In this document: positions 33,765-40,733 of the stretch, in pieces
Layout: every line of letters begins with the position of its first letter
Position numbering within the stretch: the stretch's first letter is position 1
The notes under the pieces: generated by a model
Databases searched by the model: none
The model's input: the letters and a program-made list of their open reading frames with translations, nothing else
Told to the model about the DNA's origin: nothing
Translations under genes and position numbers: made by a program
Assembly: GCF_023922585.1 (NCBI RefSeq)
Contig: NZ_JAMFTN010000007.1
Location: 22,954-73,167 of the forward strand
Source of the DNA: Aliidiomarina quisquiliarum
GTDB taxonomy: Bacteria; Pseudomonadota; Gammaproteobacteria; Enterobacterales; Alteromonadaceae
DNA: 50,214 nt
Direction: 5' to 3'

Positions 33765-33811
33765 CACACCGAGTTACCCTTTGGGTATTTGCAGCTTGCT
33801 GCCTCGGTGTG
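33765..33811 (+). terminator. Three-way-junction hairpin after the hairpin-rich gene
   Basis: Outer stem CACACCGAG/CTCGGTGTG encloses two small stems, TACCC-TTT-GGGTA and GCAGC-TT-GCTGC. CCTTTCTTCTTT follows. It is likely the transcript end, with an unusual branched form. Confidence 0.7.
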
Positions 33812-33890
33812 CCTTTCTTCTTTACTTAATCTTCTCAAGTGGATTTTCGAGTCCATTTGCGCGGGTTAAGTAGAGAAGCGAGGGTAAACA

Positions 33891-34046
33891 ATGTCGTATC
33901 AAACGATACAAATGCGTATAGCGCACTATCGGCAGTTGAAGGCTCGTTTCGAGCGTAAAGGCAACGCCATTCAGTTGAGCTACACGCAAAAATCCATTTC
34001 AGAGTTAGAGCGCCGCTTGCGAGCATTAAGCATGGGCGCTGTCTAA
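33891..34046 (+). CDS. Small basic protein (51 aa)
   Basis: ATG at 33891 with GAGGG 7 nt upstream. Helical and Arg-rich (MRIAHYRQLKARFERKGNAI; SISELERRLRAL), consistent with a nucleic-acid or protein-binding small factor. It is followed by a good terminator. No family is recognised. Confidence 0.58.
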   Translation: MSYQTIQMRIAHYRQLKARFERKGNAIQLSYTQKSISELERRLRALSMGAV

Positions 34047-34057
34047 CTCTACATAGG

Positions 34058-34086
34058 AGGCCGTTCCGTTTGGGATGGCCTTTTAT
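34058..34086 (+). terminator. Rho-independent terminator
   Basis: Stem AGGCCGTTCC/GGGATGGCCT (10 bp with two G-U pairs), GTTT loop, then TTTTATA, 11 nt after the stop of the 51-aa gene. Confidence 0.75.
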
Positions 34087-34088
34087 AT

Positions 34089-34368
34089 TCGTCGTTTAAT
34101 GAATGTGCATTGAGGTGTGTATTCATCAGGCGATGGCCTGAACGATTTACCAATGAAGATGATATTAATCAACTTCGACTGCCAGCTGGCAGGATACTAA
34201 AAGCGATAACTTCACAGTTATGACAGCGGCTTCTAATCACCATGAAAGGCATACCACCTTTTGATGCGAATTGGCTGCTTTTAAATTGGCTTAGGCCACA
34301 AACTTTTAAACCCCAAGGGGCATTCAGACACGTTCTGTACCTGCCCCTTGGGGGATAGGTGTGTCTGT
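34089..34368 (+). repeat. ~280-bp direct repeat, copy 1 (contains element C and most of leader A1)
   Basis: Nearly identical to 39728-40007 at a constant offset of 5639 bp, with only a handful of substitutions. Contents: hairpin TCAGGC-GATG-GCCTGA, element C and the 5' two thirds of the element A leader. Copies this long and close could recombine and remove or duplicate the intervening genes. Confidence 0.9.
34152..34227 (+). ncRNA. Structured element C, copy 2
   Basis: AATGAAGATGATATTAATCA, then hairpin CTGCCAG/CTGGCAG, then GATACTAAAAGCG and hairpin ATAACT-TCAC-AGTTAT. The stems differ from the copy at 32396 but remain paired. It is upstream of leader A1. Confidence 0.65.
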
Positions 34369-34405
34369 TTGCTCCATTAATTGCCCATTTGGGCAGGAGC
34401 ACAAC
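34311..34405 (+). ncRNA. Element A leader, copy 1
   Basis: A ~95-nt leader ending at the ATG (34406). Stem CCCCAAGGGGCA/TGCCCCTTGGGG (12 bp). Loop CAGACAC (34325-34331) can pair with GTGTCTG (34361-34367). TGCTCC (34370-34375) can pair with the Shine-Dalgarno GGAGCA (34396-34401), enclosing GCCC-ATTT-GGGC. Within the loop, CAGA/TCTG is an alternative short helix that excludes the long-range pairing. Confidence 0.82.
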
Positions 34406-34957
34406 ATGAAATCATCTAGACTCAAGCGGCTTAGCCGTATTGAACGTTTAGAGTTGGCACAACGCCACTTTGAGGGTTCAAAGACGTCAGCGCTTAAAAA
34501 GCGCTTTCGCGTTTCAGAAACAGATATTGAAACTGTCATTCGTGACTTCAAGAGGCACAAGCTGATGAAACGTCATCGGCAATGGCAGCCACATTGGGAT
34601 CACCCCGATATTGTTCGTCACCCTATCGGCAAAGACGCACTACGTGCGCTTAAAGCTGGTCAAGGTGACGATCTTTTTCTGAGTCCTTTAGACCCTAATT
34701 TGGATATAGCTAATGGGCTATACCATTTAACGTGGTCAAAGCAGGATATAGACGACCTCTTATATGGAATGCTGAAGCGCTGCTTTGCTATTTTAAAAGA
34801 GGGACGACCAACAAGCGAGGAATTCAAAGAAGAAGCTGAGTTTATTAACTCTGATTTATTCTTTGCGATTTGCTCTCACTTAGGCCTAGACGGTGATGAT
34901 TTGAAGTCAACGTTTGACTACAAATGCCGTCGTCAGGCTCAACTAAAACAACATTAA
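34406..34957 (+). CDS. Hypothetical protein with basic N-terminal helix-turn-helix-like region
   Basis: 183 aa from the ATG at 34406 at the end of leader A1. Residues about 10-55 (SRIERLELAQRHFEGSKTSA ... RFRVSETDIETVIRDFKRHK) resemble a helix-turn-helix DNA-binding domain. The C-terminal half is acidic and helical. It is the first gene of the leader-A series, so it might be a regulator, but that is inference. Its coding sequence includes AGCGCTT-AAA-AAGCGCT and other hairpins. Confidence 0.65.
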   Translation: MKSSRLKRLSRIERLELAQRHFEGSKTSALKKRFRVSETDIETVIRDFKRHKLMKRHRQWQPHWDHPDIVRHPIGKDALRALKAGQGDDLFLSPLDPNLDIANGLYHLTWSKQDIDDLLYGMLKRCFAILKEGRPTSEEFKEEAEFINSDLFFAICSHLGLDGDDLKSTFDYKCRRQAQLKQH

Positions 34958-34958
34958 A

Positions 34959-35058
34959 CCCCACGGGGCATTCAGACACGTTCTGTACCTGCCCCTTGGG
35001 GATAGGTGTGTCTGTTTGCTCCTTAATTTTTAGCCATTTTTGGCTTTAGGAGCACAAC
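34959..35058 (+). ncRNA. Element A leader, copy 2
   Basis: Stem CCCCACGGGGCA/TGCCCCTTGGGG (one mismatch), the same loop and GTGTCTG partner as copy 1. TGCTCC (35017) pairs with GGAGCA (35049), and the inner hairpin is AGCC/GGCT instead of GCCC/GGGC. It ends at the ATG of the MoxR-like gene. Confidence 0.85.
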
Positions 35059-36087
35059 ATGAACAACCAATCAAACGCTGCAACAGCAGCTCAAGCGCCT
35101 TCACTTGTAAAGGTAGATGCAGCTTCAACTTTTTCAGAGGTTTTTTCCCCTGGAGAAACGGCTATTAAAGTCTTCAATCAGCGCTCAGAGCGCTGCATTG
35201 ACGCTAATACTAAATTCGTACCAAACGAAAGCTTGGTCCGAATGTTTTTGGGCTGGCAACAAGCTCCAAAACAACCCCTTTGTTTTGGCCTTCATGGTCA
35301 TACGGGTACGGGTAAAACGGAGTTCTTGTTGTGGGTCGCCGACCGCATGAACATTCCTGTTTATTTGGTTCAGTGTCAACCGACGTTGATGCCAGAAGAC
35401 TTGGAAGGTTTTAACCAACTTAAAAATGGTTGTACCTCCTTTGAGTTGGGTGCGGCTTTGCAAGCTTACCGTGATGGCGGGCTTCTGATTCTTGATGAGC
35501 TAGATAAGCTCAACGAAGCTTCAGGGGCGTACCTTCATGGACTACTGGAAGGCAAACCAATCACAGTAGCCCAAACCGGTGAGACCATCACCAAGCACCC
35601 GCACTGCTGGATTGCCGCTACTGGCAACACCAAAGGGCAGGGTGGTGATGAGGATTACACCTCAAGCCAACAGATGGATATGGCTCTTCGGAGCCGTATT
35701 GGTTGGCTGCAGGTGGATTACCCGGAGCCCGCCACTGAAATGTCTATCTTAGATAAACACTTTGGGAAGTTACTTCCCAAGAAAATGCTAAGAGAAGTCA
35801 TCAAGGTAGCCAATGACTTGCGCGATGCCAAGTTTGGTAAAGATCGGAAAGGAACAGATACGCCAGTCGGCGTTATTTGCTCTACGCGGTCGTTAGTCAA
35901 CTGGATGTTTTACACCATCCGGTTTGGCAAAAAGCAACAATGGCGGGCAAGCTTTAATTACGCATTAGGGGGGAGTATTGACCCTGAGAGCGAAGCTGAA
36001 GTTCAAGCCATTGTCCAGCGTCGCTTAGGCGAAGCGTTGGATGTAAAAGTCGAGGATGTCATTAAGGCTTTCTCGATAAAAAAGTAG
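35059..36087 (+). CDS. MoxR/CobS-like AAA+ ATPase
   Basis: 342 aa. Walker A GHTGTGKTEF (about residues 77-86), Walker B GGLLILDELDKL (about 140-151), sensor-1 AATGNT and an arginine-finger region (MALRSRIGW). It has the MoxR/CobS arrangement. Such ATPases work with a von Willebrand-A partner, here the CobT-like protein at 40734. Similar CobS-DUF3150-CobT-RadC sets occur on SXT/R391 and IncA/C elements, where their role is not settled. It is expressed from leader A2. Cobalt chelation is unlikely because no cobalamin genes are present. Confidence 0.85.
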   Translation: MNNQSNAATAAQAPSLVKVDAASTFSEVFSPGETAIKVFNQRSERCIDANTKFVPNESLVRMFLGWQQAPKQPLCFGLHGHTGTGKTEFLLWVADRMNIPVYLVQCQPTLMPEDLEGFNQLKNGCTSFELGAALQAYRDGGLLILDELDKLNEASGAYLHGLLEGKPITVAQTGETITKHPHCWIAATGNTKGQGGDEDYTSSQQMDMALRSRIGWLQVDYPEPATEMSILDKHFGKLLPKKMLREVIKVANDLRDAKFGKDRKGTDTPVGVICSTRSLVNWMFYTIRFGKKQQWRASFNYALGGSIDPESEAEVQAIVQRRLGEALDVKVEDVIKAFSIKK

Positions 36088-36113
36088 ATACCCCCGCTTC
36101 AACTTCAAATGCA

Positions 36114-36665
36114 ATGCAACTTGAGGATTACATTAGTGAACTCGGTTACAGCGGATTTGAAGCGTGGGATTTTGGCGAAGATAAGATTTATTTATCTCTA
36201 GCCACAATTCCGAGTGGGGGAAAAATCCAAATCGTCGCCACAGGCGAGGACATGGACGCTACGGTTAAGCATTGGAAGATAACAGGAAATCACAATGTAA
36301 GTGATGAAGGTTATCGACACGTCGAGCTTAAGCATGTTGATGGTGACAAGCTTGAGTTTAGCGTGTACCCAGTGAATCCATCGCCATATCCAACTTCTAT
36401 ACTTTCAGGCTTGAAAGTTTTAGAAAAAAACGGTGGCGGTGAGCTTTGGGCGATTTGCCAAAATGGTAATGGTCAGTTAATGACATTCTTTAAAAAGAAT
36501 GGAATTTTCGATCATTGGGTCGTCGCACAAGTGAACTCTGCTTTAAACTCACTCAATGAGCGGGTTAATAAGAAATTGAAGTCCGGCTATACCGAAGTTG
36601 GTAACGGATTTTATTTCGACGCAGAGAAAAGAATCGTTTGTTATGCAAACGGCACTGAAGTCTAA
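36114..36665 (+). CDS. Hypothetical protein following the ATPase
   Basis: 183 aa. It starts 26 nt after the ATPase stop without a visible Shine-Dalgarno or its own element A leader, so it probably depends on translation of the upstream gene. The C-terminal part (LNERVNKKLKSGYTEVG) faintly recalls the end of a WGR domain. The N-terminal half has two short beta-rich repeats. The function is unknown. Confidence 0.6.
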   Translation: MQLEDYISELGYSGFEAWDFGEDKIYLSLATIPSGGKIQIVATGEDMDATVKHWKITGNHNVSDEGYRHVELKHVDGDKLEFSVYPVNPSPYPTSILSGLKVLEKNGGGELWAICQNGNGQLMTFFKKNGIFDHWVVAQVNSALNSLNERVNKKLKSGYTEVGNGFYFDAEKRIVCYANGTEV

Positions 36666-36679
36666 ACACAAACTTTAAA

Positions 36680-36779
36680 CCCCACGGGGCATTCAGACAC
36701 GTTCTGTACCTGCCCCTTGGGGGATAGGTGTGTCTGTTTGCTCCTTAATTTTTAGCCATTTTGGCTTTAGGAGCACAAC
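36680..36779 (+). ncRNA. Element A leader, copy 3
   Basis: CCCCACGGGGCA/TGCCCCTTGGGG stem, CAGACAC loop with GTGTCTG partner, TGCTCC against GGAGCA and an AGCC/GGCT inner hairpin. It is almost identical to copy 2. It ends at the ATG at 36780. Confidence 0.85.
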
Positions 36780-37895
36780 ATGAATATGAATGAAGATCAG
36801 CGCTCTGCGCTTCAAAAAGGCGCCGTCATCCTCGCTTGTGAGGTTTCGGGATCTACTGGTGAGCGGATTATCCCTGATTCTCAGGGGTACTTCGAAGGGG
36901 ACGTCCTTAAGAATGAGAACGTTTCTAAATCATCGATTCGGTGGCTTCCGCGTGAGTTAATTCGGTTTCGCAACCGAATTAATGGCGCGGCTCAGCGTGT
37001 CCTAACCGACAACGGAGTGAGCTATTATGGAGGGGCAACCCTAATACCGGCAAATCTATTGCCGGCTGTTGAAAAAGAGCTGAAGATGCTGCAGGAAGAG
37101 TTTGAGGATGAGGCCTTGCGCCTTGAATCAAGTCTCGACATTGAAGTTGAGCGCCACAAACAAACAAACCCGGAGATTGCGCATTTAATTCAGCGCTTTC
37201 GTCAATCCGGGCGTGAGTTTGCTAGTAAGTTTCGTTTTCGGGTCATGCCGCCAACGAACCTAGACTTTGTAAATGGTAACGCCAGCGATGGTGTTGCCAA
37301 AGACATGGCGCATCAGCTTATAGAAGAAGTGGCAAAAGAAGCTGCTTCGCTTTTCAAGAAAGTCTGGTCTGTAGCAGAAAAGGCTACTCCCCAAACTTTG
37401 AAAGGCGTTCAAAAACTTCACAAGAAGCTCAGTAACTTATCATTTATCGATGAGTCAATCGAGCCAATTGCTGAAGCATTTGAAGCAGCAATTCTGAAGT
37501 TTCCTAAAGCATTTCCTGTGACTGGTGAGCCAGTGCAAGAAATGGCAAAGTTTGTCGCTGCGGCATCCAATCCGGATACGCTTCGTAACTTTGGTAAGGA
37601 AGCTGAAGAGCTCGATGAGGAAGTGAAAAGCGAGGATATTTTCAACACTGACACCAGTGACGAAGATATTGCAGCTGAAACTTCTACGCCTGAACCACAA
37701 CAAACTGAGTCTGCGGAGCCTAAAGCTCCTGAGTCTCAATCAGAGCCAGATGAAGTTCCTGAGCAGCCAATGGCTGAGCCTGAGCCAAAATCTGAGCCTG
37801 AAGCAGTCACTAAGCCTGAATCTGAATCTTTCAATCAATCTTCATTTGAAGATGATGAAGACGAAGATGATGGTCTAGGGTGGGGTAGTTTCTAA
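36780..37895 (+). CDS. DUF3150-like protein with acidic C-terminal tail
   Basis: 371 aa. Residues 10-240 fit DUF3150 by pattern (FRNRINGAAQRVLTDNGVSY, then LPAVEKELKMLQEEFEDEAL). The last 100 residues are a Glu/Pro/Ser-rich disordered tail ending DDEDEDDGLGWGSF. DUF3150 genes sit between CobS- and CobT-like genes on several integrative elements, as here. The coding sequence includes an 11-bp hairpin TTAATTCGGTT-TCGC (36957-36982) and CCGGCAA-ATCTA-TTGCCGG (37047-37065). Confidence 0.68.
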   Translation: MNMNEDQRSALQKGAVILACEVSGSTGERIIPDSQGYFEGDVLKNENVSKSSIRWLPRELIRFRNRINGAAQRVLTDNGVSYYGGATLIPANLLPAVEKELKMLQEEFEDEALRLESSLDIEVERHKQTNPEIAHLIQRFRQSGREFASKFRFRVMPPTNLDFVNGNASDGVAKDMAHQLIEEVAKEAASLFKKVWSVAEKATPQTLKGVQKLHKKLSNLSFIDESIEPIAEAFEAAILKFPKAFPVTGEPVQEMAKFVAAASNPDTLRNFGKEAEELDEEVKSEDIFNTDTSDEDIAAETSTPEPQQTESAEPKAPESQSEPDEVPEQPMAEPEPKSEPEAVTKPESESFNQSSFEDDEDEDDGLGWGSF

Positions 37896-37988
37896 CTACG
37901 TTACCGGGAGGTGAGAATTCGTTCTCACCTCTTTGACTGTTGTTAGCTAAGTCCTGTTATCAGGGCTTATCTAAAAATAGTTTTTAAA

Positions 37989-38083
37989 CCCCAACGGGGC
38001 GTCATTCGTGACACCTCCCCCGTTGGGGGAGTAGTGCATGCGTGATGCCCCTTTATTTTGGCCTTTGGCCATAGGAGCACATC
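37989..38083 (+). ncRNA. Element A leader, copy 4 (divergent)
   Basis: Stem CCCCAACGGGG/CCCCGTTGGGG covaries with the other copies. The loop holds a UUCG hairpin (GTCA-TTCG-TGAC) in place of CAGACAC, and the GTGTCTG and TGCTCC strands are not conserved. GGCC-TTT-GGCC precedes AGGAGCAC and the ATG at 38084. It is possibly a different specificity class. Confidence 0.65.
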
Positions 38084-38272
38084 ATGAGCTATAGCAAAAC
38101 GTTAATTACCGGCACTGAAGCCAGTCCTCTGTATCGCGTTCTTCAATCTCGCATTGAGGGGCAGCGCGAGACAATCACGAAATCCGTTGTCACTGGCAAT
38201 GGAGAAGTAAAGGCGGCGGTGTCAGTCACACGGCCATTAAATCCACCTATTGATGAGGTGATTCACTCTTAG
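38084..38272 (+). CDS. Small hypothetical protein
   Basis: 62 aa with AGGAG from the copy-4 leader. The sequence (LYRVLQSRIEGQRETITKSV) suggests a helix followed by a beta segment. No family is recognised. Confidence 0.6.
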   Translation: MSYSKTLITGTEASPLYRVLQSRIEGQRETITKSVVTGNGEVKAAVSVTRPLNPPIDEVIHS

Positions 38273-38370
38273 GGGTGAGTCGCTGATTCTTTAGCTCGGG
38301 TGTGGGTTATCACCAATATGCCTGCACTTGCGGGTGTATCGGGATAACTCACATCCTGGTAGGAGGATTT

Positions 38371-39453
38371 ATGGCAAACGCAAAACAAGTAAAAGCCGAA
38401 GTAATTCGGCAAGGTGGCTGGCAGCGCGTTTTTAGCGCATACCATGGGTTAGCTCAACATTTGGAGCAACGACCGACAAAAGCCGGTCCATGTCCTTTAA
38501 CAGGAGATGGGAAAACCAAATTCCGCTTTTGTAATGACTGGAACGAAACAGGTGGTGCATTCCACAATGACGTTCGAGGCATTGCAGATGGAATTTCTCT
38601 GTTAACTTGGTATACCGGGCAATCGGTAAGCCAAGTATTAAAAGATATTGAGGGTATCTTAGGTGGCGTAACGATCGACTCTTTACACGCTGAGCGTGTA
38701 GTAAAAAAGGTTAGAAACCGCCCCTATTGCTCTCCAGAAGAAGCGGAAGAGCGTAAAGAGCGTCTTCGTCGGAACTACCGAAATTGCGTAAGCATAATTG
38801 GTACGCCCGGCGAGGTGTATTTGCGCAGTCGTGGAATCACCATGCCGCTTGAATTTCTTCACAAGAAGGTCATGTATAACCCTGAGTTGTATTACAACGA
38901 CGGGACGCAGAAATATGCGACTCGTATGCAAGGGTTATGCAGCATGGTCATCGACAAAGAGCGTAAGCCCTTAACGATGCACCGGACGTTCTTAACGAAG
39001 AGCGGACGCAAGGCGAAGCTTGAAAACTCGAAGTTGATGTTTTCAGCTGATCGCGCGCCGACAGGTGGCTGCATCCCGTTAGATGAACCGGTTAACACAC
39101 CTTATGGTCGTGTGATTGGCGTATGCGAAGGTTTGGAAACAGGCCTAAGCGTTCGACAAGAAACCGGGTGTCCGATGTGGATTGGTATTTCAGACCGTTT
39201 GATGGAAAACATTAATTGCTCCGGCGTTGATGTGGTCCTGATTTGGGCTGATAAAGATCCAAACAAAGCGGGTGAAGAAGCAGCACAAAGAATGCTTGAG
39301 CGTTTGAAATCTCAAAACGTGAATGCATTTATCTACGTGCCGAATGTTCCTGAAGCGAAAGCGGATTGGAATGACGTCTTGGTTGGAAAGGTAAAAGGGG
39401 TTTTCCCTCAACCTTTGCATCCAGACTGGAAAGTGTATGGAGGTGAGTCATGA
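38371..39453 (+). CDS. TOPRIM-domain primase-like protein (degenerate zinc site)
   Basis: 360 aa from an ATG at 38371 with AGGAGG upstream. The N-terminal region has the layout of a phage P4-alpha-type primase zinc domain (GPCPLTGDGKTKFRF ... FHNDVRGIADGISLL), but most of the expected cysteines are replaced. The TOPRIM part has VIGVCEGLETGLS (Glu) and VVLIWADKDPNKAG (Asp-x-Asp). It would prime DNA synthesis or act in element replication. It is coupled by a 4-nt overlap to the ferredoxin gene. Confidence 0.82.
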   Translation: MANAKQVKAEVIRQGGWQRVFSAYHGLAQHLEQRPTKAGPCPLTGDGKTKFRFCNDWNETGGAFHNDVRGIADGISLLTWYTGQSVSQVLKDIEGILGGVTIDSLHAERVVKKVRNRPYCSPEEAEERKERLRRNYRNCVSIIGTPGEVYLRSRGITMPLEFLHKKVMYNPELYYNDGTQKYATRMQGLCSMVIDKERKPLTMHRTFLTKSGRKAKLENSKLMFSADRAPTGGCIPLDEPVNTPYGRVIGVCEGLETGLSVRQETGCPMWIGISDRLMENINCSGVDVVLIWADKDPNKAGEEAAQRMLERLKSQNVNAFIYVPNVPEAKADWNDVLVGKVKGVFPQPLHPDWKVYGGES

Positions 39454-39695
39454 TGATCACCGTTCACACTCAAAACGGCACGAGAAAAATCCCAAGTCAT
39501 GGAACCGTGCTTGAATCGCTTGAAAAAGCAGGGATTCGAGCAACGAACCATTGTAGGGATGGTTTTTGTGGTGCTTGTCGGTGTAAGTCAAACGGCAAAG
39601 CCTCTTACGGGGCTCAGCCGTTGGCTTATGTCAGAAAAGGGGAGATTCTGCCATGCGTAAGCATTGCAGAAGATAACCTGGAGATTGAGGTTTAG
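39450..39695 (+). CDS. Small 2Fe-2S ferredoxin (plant-type, YfaE-like)
   Basis: 81 aa with GGAGG upstream and an ATGA overlap with the primase gene. The cluster ligands are the three cysteines in CRDGFCGACRC and a distal Cys in ILPCVS, the chloroplast-type 2Fe-2S pattern. The closest known role for ferredoxins this small is reactivating class I ribonucleotide reductase (YfaE). No reductase subunit is in this window, so it could serve a host or distant plasmid enzyme. Confidence 0.88.
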   Translation: MMITVHTQNGTRKIPSHGTVLESLEKAGIRATNHCRDGFCGACRCKSNGKASYGAQPLAYVRKGEILPCVSIAEDNLEIEV

Positions 39696-39727
39696 GGTTT
39701 ACGCCCTAAACCCCTCTCTTTCCAGTT

Positions 39728-40007
39728 TCGTCGTTTAATGAATGTGCATTGAGGTGTGTATTCATCAGGCGATGGTCTGAACGATTTACCAATGAAGATG
39801 ATATTAATCAACTTCGACTGCCAGCTGGCAGGATACTAAAAGCGATAACTTCACAGTTATGACAGCGGCTTCTAATCACCATGAAAGGCATACCACCTTT
39901 TGATGCGAATTAGCTGCTTTAAAATTGGCTTAGGCCACAAACTTTTAAACCCCAAGGGGCATTCAGACACGTTCTGTACCTGCCCCTTTGGGGATAGGTG
40001 TGTCTGT
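39728..40007 (+). repeat. ~280-bp direct repeat, copy 2
   Basis: Second copy of 34089-34368. Among the few differences, GCCTGA becomes GTCTGA in the TCAGGC hairpin, which keeps pairing through G-U. It occupies the gap between the ferredoxin and RadC-like genes. Confidence 0.9.
39791..39866 (+). ncRNA. Structured element C, copy 3
   Basis: Identical in core to copy 2 (34152-34227), within the 280-bp repeat and upstream of leader A5. Confidence 0.65.
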
Positions 40008-40049
40008 TTGTTCCGCAATTTTGCCCATTTTGGGTATTCGGAGCACAAC
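39950..40049 (+). ncRNA. Element A leader, copy 5
   Basis: CCCCAAGGGGCA/TGCCCCTTTGGGG, CAGACAC with GTGTCTG. Here the masking strand is TGTTCCG and the ribosome site CGGAGCA: both sides changed, and the stem is kept with one G-U pair and one added pair. It ends at the RadC-like ATG. Confidence 0.83.
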
Positions 40050-40547
40050 ATGAAATTACATAACTTAATAAAATCAACCGAAGGTACATACAATGTTCTT
40101 AGAACAAATGTGTCAGAGGAAGATATTTTGAAAATGGCGAGATCCATTACCGCATCCAAGATGCGGAAAGGAGCAAAGTTTACTAGACCGGATGCAGTAA
40201 AGGACTATTTATTAAGTCATCACCGCGAAGATGAGAGAGAAAAGTTTGGAGTGATCCTACTCGATTCTCAACATCGTGTGATCTCAAAAGAGATCGTATT
40301 TGAGGGGACTATAAATGCCGCGCCGGTTTATCCAAGAGAAGTTGTCAAACTTGTTTTGGCTCAAAACGCGGCAGCTCTAATAATTTTTCATAATCACCCG
40401 TCAGGCGTCAACGAACCATCGATGGCTGATAAACGGGTGACTGAACGATTAAAAGAGGCGTTATCGACGATCGACGTTCCGTTGTTAGACCACTTTATCG
40501 TGGGAGCTGATAGCGTAATGTCTTTCGCCGAGCGAGGCTTAATTTAA
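40050..40547 (+). CDS. radC: RadC-like MPN/JAB-domain protein
   Basis: 165 aa, the C-terminal RadC domain without the helix-hairpin-helix. The metal-binding motif FHNHPSGVNEPSMAD is complete, as in JAMM-type proteins. LVLAQNAAALIIFHN is typical. RadC-like genes are frequent on plasmids and phages; a nuclease or protease role is unproven. The coding sequence contains CCGCATC-CAA-GATGCGG (40150-40166) and GATCTC-AAAA-GAGATC (40280-40295). Confidence 0.88.
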   Translation: MKLHNLIKSTEGTYNVLRTNVSEEDILKMARSITASKMRKGAKFTRPDAVKDYLLSHHREDEREKFGVILLDSQHRVISKEIVFEGTINAAPVYPREVVKLVLAQNAAALIIFHNHPSGVNEPSMADKRVTERLKEALSTIDVPLLDHFIVGADSVMSFAERGLI

Positions 40548-40573
40548 TCGAATTAAATCAAAGATAGAAAAGC

Positions 40574-40617
40574 ATCTGAGCAAGAAATTGCAGCATTCGC
40601 TGTAATTGAATCGCTCA
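40574..40617 (+). terminator. Branched hairpin between the RadC-like and CobT-like genes
   Basis: CTGAGC/GCTCAG outer stem with inner ATTGCAG/CTGTAAT (one G-U). It precedes leader A6. Confidence 0.5.
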
Positions 40618-40631
40618 GAGAAAGCATTTAA

Positions 40632-40733
40632 CCCCACAGGGGCATTCAGACACGTTCTGTACCTGCCCCTTTGGGGATAGGTGTGTCTGTTTGCTCTTAA
40701 AACTTAAGCCCGTTTTGGGTATAGGAGCACAAC
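40632..40733 (+). ncRNA. Element A leader, copy 6
   Basis: CCCCACAGGGGCA/TGCCCCTTTGGGG, with CAGACAC, GTGTCTG and TGCTC against GAGCA. It ends at the ATG of the CobT-like gene. Confidence 0.83.

Noticed and set aside
37989-38083. Assigning the same pseudoknot to leader copy 4
   Set aside because: The loop and downstream strands do not pair in this copy. Only the main stem, a UUCG apical hairpin and the AGGAGCAC ribosome site are kept.
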